Shown one piece after another: positions 33,196-40,771 of a DNA stretch of 64,000 nt; position 1 is the first letter of the stretch, and each line of letters starts with the position of its first letter. Made by a program: the position numbers and the translations under genes. This DNA is from Actinomadura rudentiformis (GTDB lineage: Bacteria; Actinomycetota; Actinomycetes; Streptosporangiales; Streptosporangiaceae), in contig NZ_WBMT01000001.1 of assembly GCF_008923185.1 (NCBI RefSeq), positions 620,001 through 684,000 of the forward strand, written 5' to 3'. The notes below the pieces were generated by a model that saw nothing but the letters and a program-made list of their open reading frames with translations, did no database searches and had not been told where the DNA came from.

Positions 33196-35346
33196 GTGGA
33201 GAACGACCGATATCAACCGCAGACCAGCGGGTTCGTGACAGCCGGGGGCGTACGGGTCACCCGTACGGCGACACCGGTCGATCCCGAGCGCAAATCCGAC
33301 GTGCTCAACGCCCTCGTCGCGGCCGTGGGGGAGCGGCGCGGCGGCGTGCTCAGCTCCGGCATGGAGTACCCCGGCCGCTACAGCCGCTGGCACATGGCCT
33401 ACCTCGATCCCTGCCTGGAGATCGTCGCGCGGGGCCGGGTGCTGACGGCGCGGGCGCTCAACGGCCGCGGCGAGGTGGTGCTCCCGGCGCTCGCGGGCGT
33501 CCTGCGCGGCACCGGGGAGGTCCGGGCCGACGAGCGGGACCGGTTCGAGGTCTTCATCCCGCCGACCGAGGAGTTCTTCACCGAGGAGGAACGCAGCCGG
33601 CAGCCCACCGTCTTCACCGCGATCCGCGCGATCGTCGACCTGTTCCGGTGCGACGACCCGCATCTCGGGCTGTACGGGGCGTTCGGCTACGACCTCTCGC
33701 TGCAGTTCGAGCCGCTCCGGCTCAGTCTGGAGCGGCCCGCCGACCAGCGTGACCTGGTGCTGCACCTCGCCGACGAGATGGTGGTCGTCGACCGCAAGCT
33801 GGAGGTCTCGCACCGCATGTCGTACGACTTCACGGTCGGCGACGCGAGCACCGCCGGGCTGCCGCGCGAGACCGAGCCGACCCCGACGGTGGTCGCCGCC
33901 GAGCTGCCGCCCCAGCCGGTGCCGGGCGTCTACGCGCAGATGGTGCGGGAGGCGAAGGACAAGTTCATCCGCGGTGACCTGTTCGAGGTGACCCCCGGCC
34001 ACGCGATGTACGGGCGGTGCGACTCACCCTCGGCGTTCTTCGAGCGGCTGCGCGAGACCAACCCCGCGCCGTACGAGTTCCTGTTCAACCTCGGCGACGG
34101 CGAGTACCTCGTCGGCGCCTCCCCGGAGATGTTCGTCCGCGTCAGCGGAGACCGGGTGGAGACGTGTCCCATCGCGGGCACGATCCGGCGCGGCGCGGAC
34201 GCGCTGGAGGACGCCGAGCAGATCCGGACCATCCTGACCTCGCTCAAGGACGAGTCCGAGCTGACGATGTGCACCGACGTCGACCGCAACGACAAGTCGC
34301 GGATCTGCGTGCCGGGCAGCATCAAGGTGCTGGGCCGCAGGCAGATCGAGCTCTACTCGCGCCTGATCCACACCGTCGACCACATCGAGGGGCGGCTGCG
34401 TCCCGGCTTCGACGCCCTCGACGCGTTCCTGACCCACATGTGGGCGGTCACCGTCACCGGCGCGCCCAAGACCTGGGCGATGCAGTTCATCGAGGACCAC
34501 GAGGAGTCGCCGCGGCGCTGGTACGGCGGGGCGGTCGGGTTCGTCGGCTTCGACGGCTCGATGAACACCGGCCTCACGCTCCGTACCGCCCAGATCCGCG
34601 ACGGCGTCGCGACCGTCCGCGCCGGGGCCACCCTGCTGTACGACTCCGACCCGGACGAGGAGGAGCGCGAGACGCACCTCAAGGCCAGCGCCCTGCTGCG
34701 CGCGCTCGAACACGGCCAGGACGCGCCCGGTGAACACGAGACCGAGGCGGCGGAAAGGCCCGGCGACGGCGTGAAGGTGCTGCTGGTCGACCACGAGGAC
34801 TCGTTCGTCAACACCCTCGCCGACTACTTCCGCCAGAAGGGCGCCGACGTGGTCACCCTGCGGCACGGGTTCCCGGTCCGGATGCTGGACGAGCACGCCC
34901 CCGACCTGGTCGTGCTGTCACCCGGCCCGGGCCGGCCGGAGGACTTCGACACGGCGAGCCTGCTCGACGCCCTGGACGCGCGCGACCTGCCGGTCTTCGG
35001 CGTCTGCCTCGGCCTGCAGGCGATGGTCGAGCACGCGGGCGGCGAGCTGTCGCTGCTGCCCGAGCCCGCCCACGGCAAGCCGGGACAGGTGCGGGTGACC
35101 GGCGGAGCGATCCTCGGCGGGCTGCCGGAGGAGTTCACCGCCGCCCGCTACCACTCCCTGCACGCCAAGCCCGAGCAGGTGAAGGGCTTCCAGATCACGG
35201 CCCATATCGGGGACGTGGTGATGGCGATCGAGGATCCTGGACGCAAACGCTGGGCGGTGCAGTTCCACCCCGAGTCGATCCTCACCGCAGCGGGGCGGTC
35301 CGGCCATCGCATCGTGGCCAATGTGCTGGAACTCTGCAAGAAGTAG
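33196..35346 (+). CDS. trpE(G): anthranilate synthase, fused TrpE-TrpG
   Basis: A 716-residue fusion making anthranilate from chorismate and glutamine. Residues 1-505 are the TrpE chorismate-binding part (LYGAFGYDL, GDLFEVTPG, YLVGASPEMFVRVSG, ETCPIAGTIRRG, DVDRNDKSRICVPGS). After a short acidic linker, residues 528-716 are the TrpG glutamine amidotransferase (VLLVDHEDSFVNT, Cys604 in VFGVCLGLQAM, His691 and Glu693 in FHPES). The whole matches the fused TrpE(G) known from Rhizobium and Azospirillum closely in order and motifs. The start is GTG 33196. An attenuator lies upstream. It stands apart from other trp genes. Confidence 0.94.
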   Translation: MENDRYQPQTSGFVTAGGVRVTRTATPVDPERKSDVLNALVAAVGERRGGVLSSGMEYPGRYSRWHMAYLDPCLEIVARGRVLTARALNGRGEVVLPALAGVLRGTGEVRADERDRFEVFIPPTEEFFTEEERSRQPTVFTAIRAIVDLFRCDDPHLGLYGAFGYDLSLQFEPLRLSLERPADQRDLVLHLADEMVVVDRKLEVSHRMSYDFTVGDASTAGLPRETEPTPTVVAAELPPQPVPGVYAQMVREAKDKFIRGDLFEVTPGHAMYGRCDSPSAFFERLRETNPAPYEFLFNLGDGEYLVGASPEMFVRVSGDRVETCPIAGTIRRGADALEDAEQIRTILTSLKDESELTMCTDVDRNDKSRICVPGSIKVLGRRQIELYSRLIHTVDHIEGRLRPGFDALDAFLTHMWAVTVTGAPKTWAMQFIEDHEESPRRWYGGAVGFVGFDGSMNTGLTLRTAQIRDGVATVRAGATLLYDSDPDEEERETHLKASALLRALEHGQDAPGEHETEAAERPGDGVKVLLVDHEDSFVNTLADYFRQKGADVVTLRHGFPVRMLDEHAPDLVVLSPGPGRPEDFDTASLLDALDARDLPVFGVCLGLQAMVEHAGGELSLLPEPAHGKPGQVRVTGGAILGGLPEEFTAARYHSLHAKPEQVKGFQITAHIGDVVMAIEDPGRKRWAVQFHPESILTAAGRSGHRIVANVLELCKK

Positions 35347-35409
35347 GGGTCTGCACAAAAGTAGGGCCTCTGCCGGAATTAGGGTGTGACCGGAAATGCA
35401 GGCCGGTTT

Positions 35410-35435
35410 GCGGGGTCCCCGCGCGGGGACCCCGC
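35410..35435. repeat. 26-bp perfect palindrome directly before the GPGG gene
   Basis: A perfect self-complementary block whose right half contains GCGGGGACCCCGC ends 4 bases before ATG 35440. It could end trpE(G) transcription (no U run) or fold over the initiation region of the small membrane protein. Confidence 0.6.
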
Positions 35436-35439
35436 CGCC

Positions 35440-35589
35440 ATGTTGACACTACTCTGGCTCATAGCGGTGATCATGATCATCGCAGGCATCTACGTCATCA
35501 TCGCCCGGCGCGAACTGCTGTTCGGGATCATCCTCATCGTCCTCGGCTTCCTCGTCGGCCCCGGCGGGGTGAGCATCTTCAATCCCTGA
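35440..35589 (+). CDS. GPGG-motif small transmembrane protein
   Basis: A 49-residue protein, almost entirely hydrophobic: one helix (LLWLIAVIMIIAGIYVII), a basic turn ARRE, a second helix (LLFGIILIVLGFLVGPGG) and the tail VSIFNP. The GPGG motif after the second helix defines a family of short actinobacterial membrane proteins of unknown role. ATG 35440 is used; an upstream in-frame ATG at 35386 would add a non-homologous, palindrome-encoded leader. The initiation site is directly next to the 26-bp palindrome. Confidence 0.8.
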   Translation: MLTLLWLIAVIMIIAGIYVIIARRELLFGIILIVLGFLVGPGGVSIFNP

Positions 35590-35625
35590 CCGGACCTGAC
35601 AGGTATTCCTGCCAGCCTCGTTCCC

Positions 35626-36546
35626 ATGAGTGAAAGAGCGCTGGCAGGAAAGATCGCACTGGTGGCGGGGGCCACCCGCGGTGCGGGCCGTGGCATCGCC
35701 GTCGAGCTGGGCGCCGCGGGGGCGACCGTGTACGTGACGGGTCGCACGACCCGCGAGAGCCGGTCGGAGATGAACCGGCCGGAGACCATCGAGGAGACCG
35801 CGGAGCTCGTCACCGCCGCCGGCGGGACGGGCATCGCGGTCCAGGTCGACCATCTGGAGATCGACCAGGTCGACCGGCTCGTCCGGCGGATCGACGAGGA
35901 GCAGGGCCGTCTCGACGTCCTCGTCAACGACGTCTGGGGCGCCGACCATCTCTTCGAGTTCGGCAGCGCCCTGTGGGAGCACTCCCTGGAGAACGGGCTG
36001 CGGCTGCTCAAGCTGGCGATCGAGACGCACGTCATCACCAGCCACCGCGCGCTGCCGCTGCTGATCAGGAACCCCGGCGGGCTGGTCGTGGAGGTCACCG
36101 ACGGCACCGCCGAGACCAACGCCGAATATCGCAAGGAGTCGGGCTACTTCTACGACCTCGCCAAATGGACGGTGATCCGGATGGGGCTCGGGCAGGCCGC
36201 CGAGCTCGAACCGCACGGATGCACCGCCGTCTCGGTCACGCCCGGCTGGATCCGTTCCGAATCCATGCTGGAGACCTTCGGCGTCACCGAGGACGACTGG
36301 CTCGACGGCGCGAAGAAGAGCCCGCATTTCGCCATCTCCGAATCGCCCGCGTTCGTGGGGCGTGCCATCGCTGCGCTCGCGGCCGATCCGGACCGGCACC
36401 GGTGGAGCGGGCAGTCGCTGTCCAGCGGCGGGCTGGCGCAGGTGTACGGCTTCACCGACATCGACGGCAGCCGGCCGGACGCCTGGCGCTACATCGCCGA
36501 GGTCGCGAACGCGGGGAAGCCCGCCGACACGACCGGCTACCGGTAG
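35626..36546 (+). CDS. SDR family oxidoreductase
   Basis: A 306-residue short-chain dehydrogenase. The cofactor motif is GATRGAGRGIA (about 15-25), with TGR following strand 2, suggesting NADP(H). The active-site block reads YFYDLAK (Tyr-x3-Lys) and is preceded by EVTDGT, where most SDRs have a Ser. The extended length and C-terminal SLSSGGLAQVYGFTDIDG resemble the DHRS1 group. Substrate is unknown. Its stop overlaps the stop of the convergent WYL regulator by 10 bases. CAGG-TATT-CCTG, a short inverted repeat, lies just upstream. Confidence 0.88.
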   Translation: MSERALAGKIALVAGATRGAGRGIAVELGAAGATVYVTGRTTRESRSEMNRPETIEETAELVTAAGGTGIAVQVDHLEIDQVDRLVRRIDEEQGRLDVLVNDVWGADHLFEFGSALWEHSLENGLRLLKLAIETHVITSHRALPLLIRNPGGLVVEVTDGTAETNAEYRKESGYFYDLAKWTVIRMGLGQAAELEPHGCTAVSVTPGWIRSESMLETFGVTEDDWLDGAKKSPHFAISESPAFVGRAIAALAADPDRHRWSGQSLSSGGLAQVYGFTDIDGSRPDAWRYIAEVANAGKPADTTGYR

Positions 36547-37514
36547 AGCGGCTGTCGGTAAAGGGCGGCGAGCCGGGCGGCGGTCTCGCGCATGCGGTCC
36601 CGCAGCTCCACCGGCTCCAGGATCTCGATCTCCGGGCCGAGACGCAGCAGTTCGGTGTACGCGACGTCTGGCGACTCGACGGGCAGGCGGGTGGTGACCC
36701 AGCCCTGCTCGTCGGGTTCGCCCGCCTCCTCGGCGGCCCGCTGTGCGGCGTACGGCTCCACGTTGTATCTGAGCCGCCGCAGCCCCAACGGGCTCAGCCG
36801 GACGGTGATCTCCTCGCGGAGCATGGACCGCAGGAACGCGGCCGCCTGTCCGGCCCAGTAGCCGGACAGGTCGAAGCCCTCGTCACGGTCGAACATCTCG
36901 CCCACCGGCTCGACCGCGGTGATCCGGTCGACCCGGTAGGTGCGGTGGCCGTCGCCGACATGGCCGATCAGGTACCAGGTCCCGTTCTTGAGCACGAGCC
37001 CGTACGGCTCGACGACGCGGGTCACCTCGTCCTGCTTCCGGTAGCGGAGCTCCACGGTCTCGTCGCCCCACACCGCCTGCGCCAGCCGCGCCAGCAGCGG
37101 CGGCGGGTCGGCGTTGCCGAACCACCCGGGCGCGTCCAGATGGAAGCGCTGCCCGGCGCGCGCGGACGCGTCACGGAACGGCGCGGGGAGTGCCGCCAGC
37201 ACCTTGAGCTGCGCCGCTCCGACCGCGTCGGCCAGTCCCATGTCCCCGGCGGGCCCGGGCAGGCCCGACAGGAAGAGGGCCTCGGCCTCCTCGCGGCTCA
37301 ACCCGGTCAGCCGCGTCCGGTAGCCGCCCACCAGCCGGTAGCCGCCGTTGCGGCCCTGCTCGGCGTAGACCGGCACCCCCGCGGCCGACAGCGCCTCGAC
37401 GTCCCGGTAGACGGTACGTTCGGAGACCTCCAGCTCCTCGGCCAGCTGCCCGGCCGTCATCGTGCCGCGGGCCTGCAGGAGCAGGACGAGTGAGATCAAC
37501 CGGGCGGCGCGCAT
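36537..37514 (-). CDS. YafY/WYL-domain transcriptional regulator
   Basis: A 325-residue regulator. The N-terminal DeoR-like HTH (residues 1-60: LISLVLLLQARGTMTAGQLAEELEVSERTVYRDVEALSAAGVPV) is followed by a WYL ligand-sensing domain (about 130-220, LRYRKQDEVTRVVEPYGLVLKNGTWYLIGHV) and a WCX-type C-terminal domain. WYL regulators respond to nucleic acid or metabolite ligands. ATG 37514 is the first start in frame with the HTH; the open frame continues upstream only as antisense of the GntR gene. Its target is not evident; the convergent SDR gene is a candidate. Confidence 0.9.
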   Translation of the reverse strand: MRAARLISLVLLLQARGTMTAGQLAEELEVSERTVYRDVEALSAAGVPVYAEQGRNGGYRLVGGYRTRLTGLSREEAEALFLSGLPGPAGDMGLADAVGAAQLKVLAALPAPFRDASARAGQRFHLDAPGWFGNADPPPLLARLAQAVWGDETVELRYRKQDEVTRVVEPYGLVLKNGTWYLIGHVGDGHRTYRVDRITAVEPVGEMFDRDEGFDLSGYWAGQAAAFLRSMLREEITVRLSPLGLRRLRYNVEPYAAQRAAEEAGEPDEQGWVTTRLPVESPDVAYTELLRLGPEIEILEPVELRDRMRETAARLAALYRQPLYR

Positions 37515-37564
37515 GGGCCCATCTTGACGCAGCACGGCGGGGGCTGCCACGCTGGCGTGGCTCA

Positions 37565-37577
37565 GTGGATGATCCAC
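37565..37577. promoter_or_regulatory. 13-bp palindrome upstream of GntR gene
   Basis: GTGGAT-G-ATCCAC lies 21 bases before the GntR start and between it and the divergent WYL gene. It is a plausible autoregulatory operator. Confidence 0.45.
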
Positions 37578-37598
37578 AGCCCGCGTCCGGAGCCGCCC

Positions 37599-38315
37599 AT
37601 GACCTCGCCGATCGCCCGTGACACCATCGTCGACGCGCTGACCGAACGGCTGCGCGACGATGTGCTGAGCGGACGCTATCCGCCCGGCTCCTACCTGCCG
37701 CCCGAACGCGAGCTGGCCGCCGCGTACGAGGTGACCCGGACCTCGCTCAAGCACGCGATCGTCCGGCTGGTTCAAGTCGGGCTCGTGGAGACCAAGCACG
37801 GCGTGGGCACCCGCGTCCGCGACTACGAGCGGTTTGGCGGCCCGGAGCTGCTGCCCCTGCTCGTCCGCACCGTCGGGCCGTCCTGGATGGGCGAGATCTT
37901 CGAGGTCCGGCGCGAGATCGGGGCGCAGGTGGCGGCCAAGGCGGCCGTGCACATCACCACCGAGCAGCGCGACCGGCTCATGGAGCTGGCCGACCGGCTG
38001 CGCGCCGCCGCCGACGCCGGGTCGGCGCAACTGACCGAGTGCGAGATCCACCGCGTGATCGCCTCCGCGACCGGCAACCGGGTGTACGGCTTCCTGGTCA
38101 ACGCGCTGCTCAACGCCTACATGGAGGTCCGCGACGTCTTCCGGTACGCGTTCGCCGACCCGGCCGCCGCCGCCGACCGGATCGCGCCACTCGTTGAGGC
38201 CCTGTGCGCGGGCGACCGGGACCGCGCCCGCGCGGCTGCCGACGCCTATCTGGCGGAAACCGAGCGGCTCATGCTCAATCCGCCCCTCGCCGACCAGGTG
38301 ATCCGCCAAATCTGA
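37599..38315 (+). CDS. GntR/FadR family transcriptional regulator
   Basis: A 238-residue regulator. The winged helix (LRDDVLSGRYPPGSYLPPERELAAAYEVTRTSLKHAIVRLVQVGLVETKHGVGTRV, about 20-75) is a clear GntR DNA-binding domain. The C-terminal all-helical FCD domain (about 100-230) carries the acid and histidine positions that bind metal or ligand (Glu-x2-Arg in EVRREIG, ECEIHRVIA). ATG 37599 has GGAG about 8 bases upstream. It precedes the adenosine deaminase gene in the same direction (68 bases apart), so it may control that gene. Confidence 0.9.
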   Translation: MTSPIARDTIVDALTERLRDDVLSGRYPPGSYLPPERELAAAYEVTRTSLKHAIVRLVQVGLVETKHGVGTRVRDYERFGGPELLPLLVRTVGPSWMGEIFEVRREIGAQVAAKAAVHITTEQRDRLMELADRLRAAADAGSAQLTECEIHRVIASATGNRVYGFLVNALLNAYMEVRDVFRYAFADPAAAADRIAPLVEALCAGDRDRARAAADAYLAETERLMLNPPLADQVIRQI

Positions 38316-38383
38316 CAGCTTTGTGGCAGAAATAGCCCTCTTGGCTGTCGCAGGGTCATCCGGCCTTGTTAGCGTCTCGCGAC

Positions 38384-39451
38384 ATGGCGACAACGGAACA
38401 CGCACTCACGGGGACCGCTCCGACCGCCGGGGACGACCGGCTGACCCTGCACTCCTTCATCGACGCGCTGCCCAAGGTCGAGCTGCACGTCCACCTCGTC
38501 GGGTCGGCGTCGGTGCCGACCGTGCTGGAGCTGGCCCGGCGGCACCCGGGCGGCCCCGTCCCCACCGGGGAGGAGGAGCTCCGGCGTTTCTACAGGTTCA
38601 CCGACTTTCCGCATTTCGCGAAGGTGTACGAGGCGGTCTCCAACCTCGTGCGCACCCCCGAGGACGTCGCCACGCTGGTCCTCGGCACCGCCCGTGACCT
38701 GGCGGCCCAGAACGTCCGGTACGTCGAGCTGACCGTCACCCCCTACACGCACCAGCGCATGGGGATGCCGATGCCCGCCATCACCGAGGCGCTGGACCTG
38801 GCGGTGCGGCAGGCGCGGGACCTCTACGGCATCCAGGTCGCCTACATCTTCGACATCCCGGGCGAGTTCGGGCCGGAAGGCTGCCGCCAGACGGCCCGGC
38901 ACGCATTGGAGCACCCGCCGGAGGCCCTCGTCGGATTCGGCCTGGGCGGCATCGAGCAGATGCGGGCCGCGATCCGCGACGAGATCCGCGAGGCCTTCCG
39001 CGCGGCGCGCGGCGCCGGGCTGCGCAGCCTCCCGCACGGCGGCGAGATGAGCGGCCCCGAGACGATCTGGGAGGTCATCGAGGGCCTCGGCGCCGAACGC
39101 ATCGGCCATGGCATCCGCTGCCTGGACGACCCGCGCCTGGTCGCCCACCTGCGCGAGACGCAGATCCCGCTGGAGGTCTGCCCCACGTCCAACGTCTGCA
39201 CCGGGCAGGTCCCCGACATGGCCGCGCACCCGCTGCCGCGGCTGCTGGAGGAGGGCCTGTTCGTCACCCTCAACAGCGACGACCCGCCGATGTTCGACAC
39301 CACCCTCACCGGCGAGTACCGGGTGGCGGCCGACGTCTTCGGCTTCGGCCGGGCACAGCTCGCCGATCTCGCCCGGAACGCGGTCGCCGCCTCGTCGCTG
39401 GACGGGCCGGGCAAGCAGGCGATCGTCCAGGAGATCGACGCCGTCGCGTGA
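38384..39451 (+). CDS. add: adenosine deaminase
   Basis: A 355-residue zinc amidohydrolase converting adenosine to inosine in purine salvage. Zinc and catalytic residues are all present: His35 and His37 in ELHVHLVGS, His218 and Glu221 in LPHGGE (HAGE in most family members), the His in ERIGHGI, and Asp299 in NSDDPP. Length is typical. ATG 38384 is used; no ribosome binding site is visible, so a leaderless message is possible. An upstream in-frame TTG at 38366 is less likely. The GntR regulator is directly upstream. Confidence 0.92.
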   Translation: MATTEHALTGTAPTAGDDRLTLHSFIDALPKVELHVHLVGSASVPTVLELARRHPGGPVPTGEEELRRFYRFTDFPHFAKVYEAVSNLVRTPEDVATLVLGTARDLAAQNVRYVELTVTPYTHQRMGMPMPAITEALDLAVRQARDLYGIQVAYIFDIPGEFGPEGCRQTARHALEHPPEALVGFGLGGIEQMRAAIRDEIREAFRAARGAGLRSLPHGGEMSGPETIWEVIEGLGAERIGHGIRCLDDPRLVAHLRETQIPLEVCPTSNVCTGQVPDMAAHPLPRLLEEGLFVTLNSDDPPMFDTTLTGEYRVAADVFGFGRAQLADLARNAVAASSLDGPGKQAIVQEIDAVA

Positions 39452-39472
39452 ACCCCGCGGTCCGGCCTCCGG

Positions 39473-40747
39473 TCAGCCCCAGGCGAGCTTGCGCCAGGGG
39501 CTGCCGGGGTCCTCGACCAGGATCCGGTGGCCGGTGAGCGAACGGTCGTACCACTCGCCGAGCTCACCGTCGTCGAAGCGGAGCATGCGGCCGAGGATGT
39601 ACCCGGCCGAGTAGTCCTCCCAGGACTTATAGACCTTGGACGCGTAGTGGCCGGCGCGCAGCACGCAGTCCTCGGCGGTCTCGGTGTCACAGAAGCCCGC
39701 GTTCAGCCCCCAGCGGGCCATGTTGACGGCACGCCCGAAGTCGTAGCCGAAGACGCTGTCCACGCGGCCCTCGGGCGGCAGCAGGCCGTCGATCCGGAAC
39801 CGTTCCTCGTACCGGGCGATCTGCCGGGCGAGCTGGACGAGCTCCTCCGTCGTCTCCACGGAGACCTGCTTCTCCTGGCACCAGCCCGCGATGGCCGAGT
39901 GCCAGGCCAGCGGGTCCGTCATCCCGGCCGCGCGCCGATCCAGGACGATCTGGATGGCCGGATCGCAGTTCTCCGCCGCCAGGAGCCTGTCCATCTGCTC
40001 GCGCCAGCTCGCGGTGTCGGTGATGCCCCAGTCGTGGGAGAGCAGCGTGCGGTTGTGCTCGGGGTCGCGGTCGGTGCCGGTGATGGTGTTCCAGGCGACG
40101 CCGTTGCCGACGGCCAGGTGCGCCCCCACCGCGAGCGCGGCCGTGAGCCGCCCCCACGTGGGGGCCTCGTGGTCGGTGACGAGGATGTCGTAGTCGCGGT
40201 CGGGTCGCCGTTCGGCCTCCGCGAGGATGGCGGCCACCTGCTGGTAGCCGTCGCCGGCGGGCGGCATCTGGGCGAGCATGTCCCGCAGGGGCCCGACGGC
40301 GTCGCGCGCTCCGGCGTCGGCCACGATCAGGCGTGCGGCGTGGACCGCCGCCCGGTCGGCGCGCTTGTTGTCCTGCAGGGCCCGGAACCCCGACATCGCG
40401 CCCCAGGCGCGCCGGGCCGCCTCGGCGGTCCGGCCGGCGCCCGCCAGGACGTGGGCCGCCTGGCCGTCGAGGACGGCGCGCGCCTCGGCCGCGTCGCCGG
40501 GAAGCCCGCCCGCGGCCTGGTCCGCCCGGCCCAGCACCTGCAGCGCCTCGTCCGTACGGCCCGCGCCCTGGAGCGCACGGGCCTCCCGGGCACGCACGGC
40601 GACGGCCGAGACCCAGTCGCCGCCGGCCTCCATCGTGCCGGCGAGGGCGGCGAACGCCGCGGCGGCGTCCTCGAACCGCCCCTGCCGCTCGTACTTGCGC
40701 GCCCGGTCGAGCAGCTCGCCTGTGTTGTCGGCGGCCTGGTATGTCAT
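39473..40747 (-). CDS. TPR-DUF1266 protein
   Basis: A 424-residue cytosolic protein. Residues 1-160 form tetratricopeptide-like helical pairs (ARKYERQGRFEDAAAAFAALAG, ALQGAGRTDEALQVLGRADQAAG, HVLAGAGRTAEAARRAWGAMSG). Residues about 210-415 match DUF1266, with SHDWGITDTASWREQMDRLL and the conserved block GYDFGRAVNMARWGLNAGFCDTETA followed by YKSWEDYSAGYILGRML. The function of DUF1266 is unknown; the N-terminal repeats suggest a protein-interaction role. It is 21 bases from the convergent adenosine deaminase and 24 from the molybdopterin gene's stop, possibly in an operon with it. Confidence 0.82.
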   Translation of the reverse strand: MTYQAADNTGELLDRARKYERQGRFEDAAAAFAALAGTMEAGGDWVSAVAVRAREARALQGAGRTDEALQVLGRADQAAGGLPGDAAEARAVLDGQAAHVLAGAGRTAEAARRAWGAMSGFRALQDNKRADRAAVHAARLIVADAGARDAVGPLRDMLAQMPPAGDGYQQVAAILAEAERRPDRDYDILVTDHEAPTWGRLTAALAVGAHLAVGNGVAWNTITGTDRDPEHNRTLLSHDWGITDTASWREQMDRLLAAENCDPAIQIVLDRRAAGMTDPLAWHSAIAGWCQEKQVSVETTEELVQLARQIARYEERFRIDGLLPPEGRVDSVFGYDFGRAVNMARWGLNAGFCDTETAEDCVLRAGHYASKVYKSWEDYSAGYILGRMLRFDDGELGEWYDRSLTGHRILVEDPGSPWRKLAWG

Positions 40748-40771
40748 GAGATCACACCGTACCGGCCCCGG

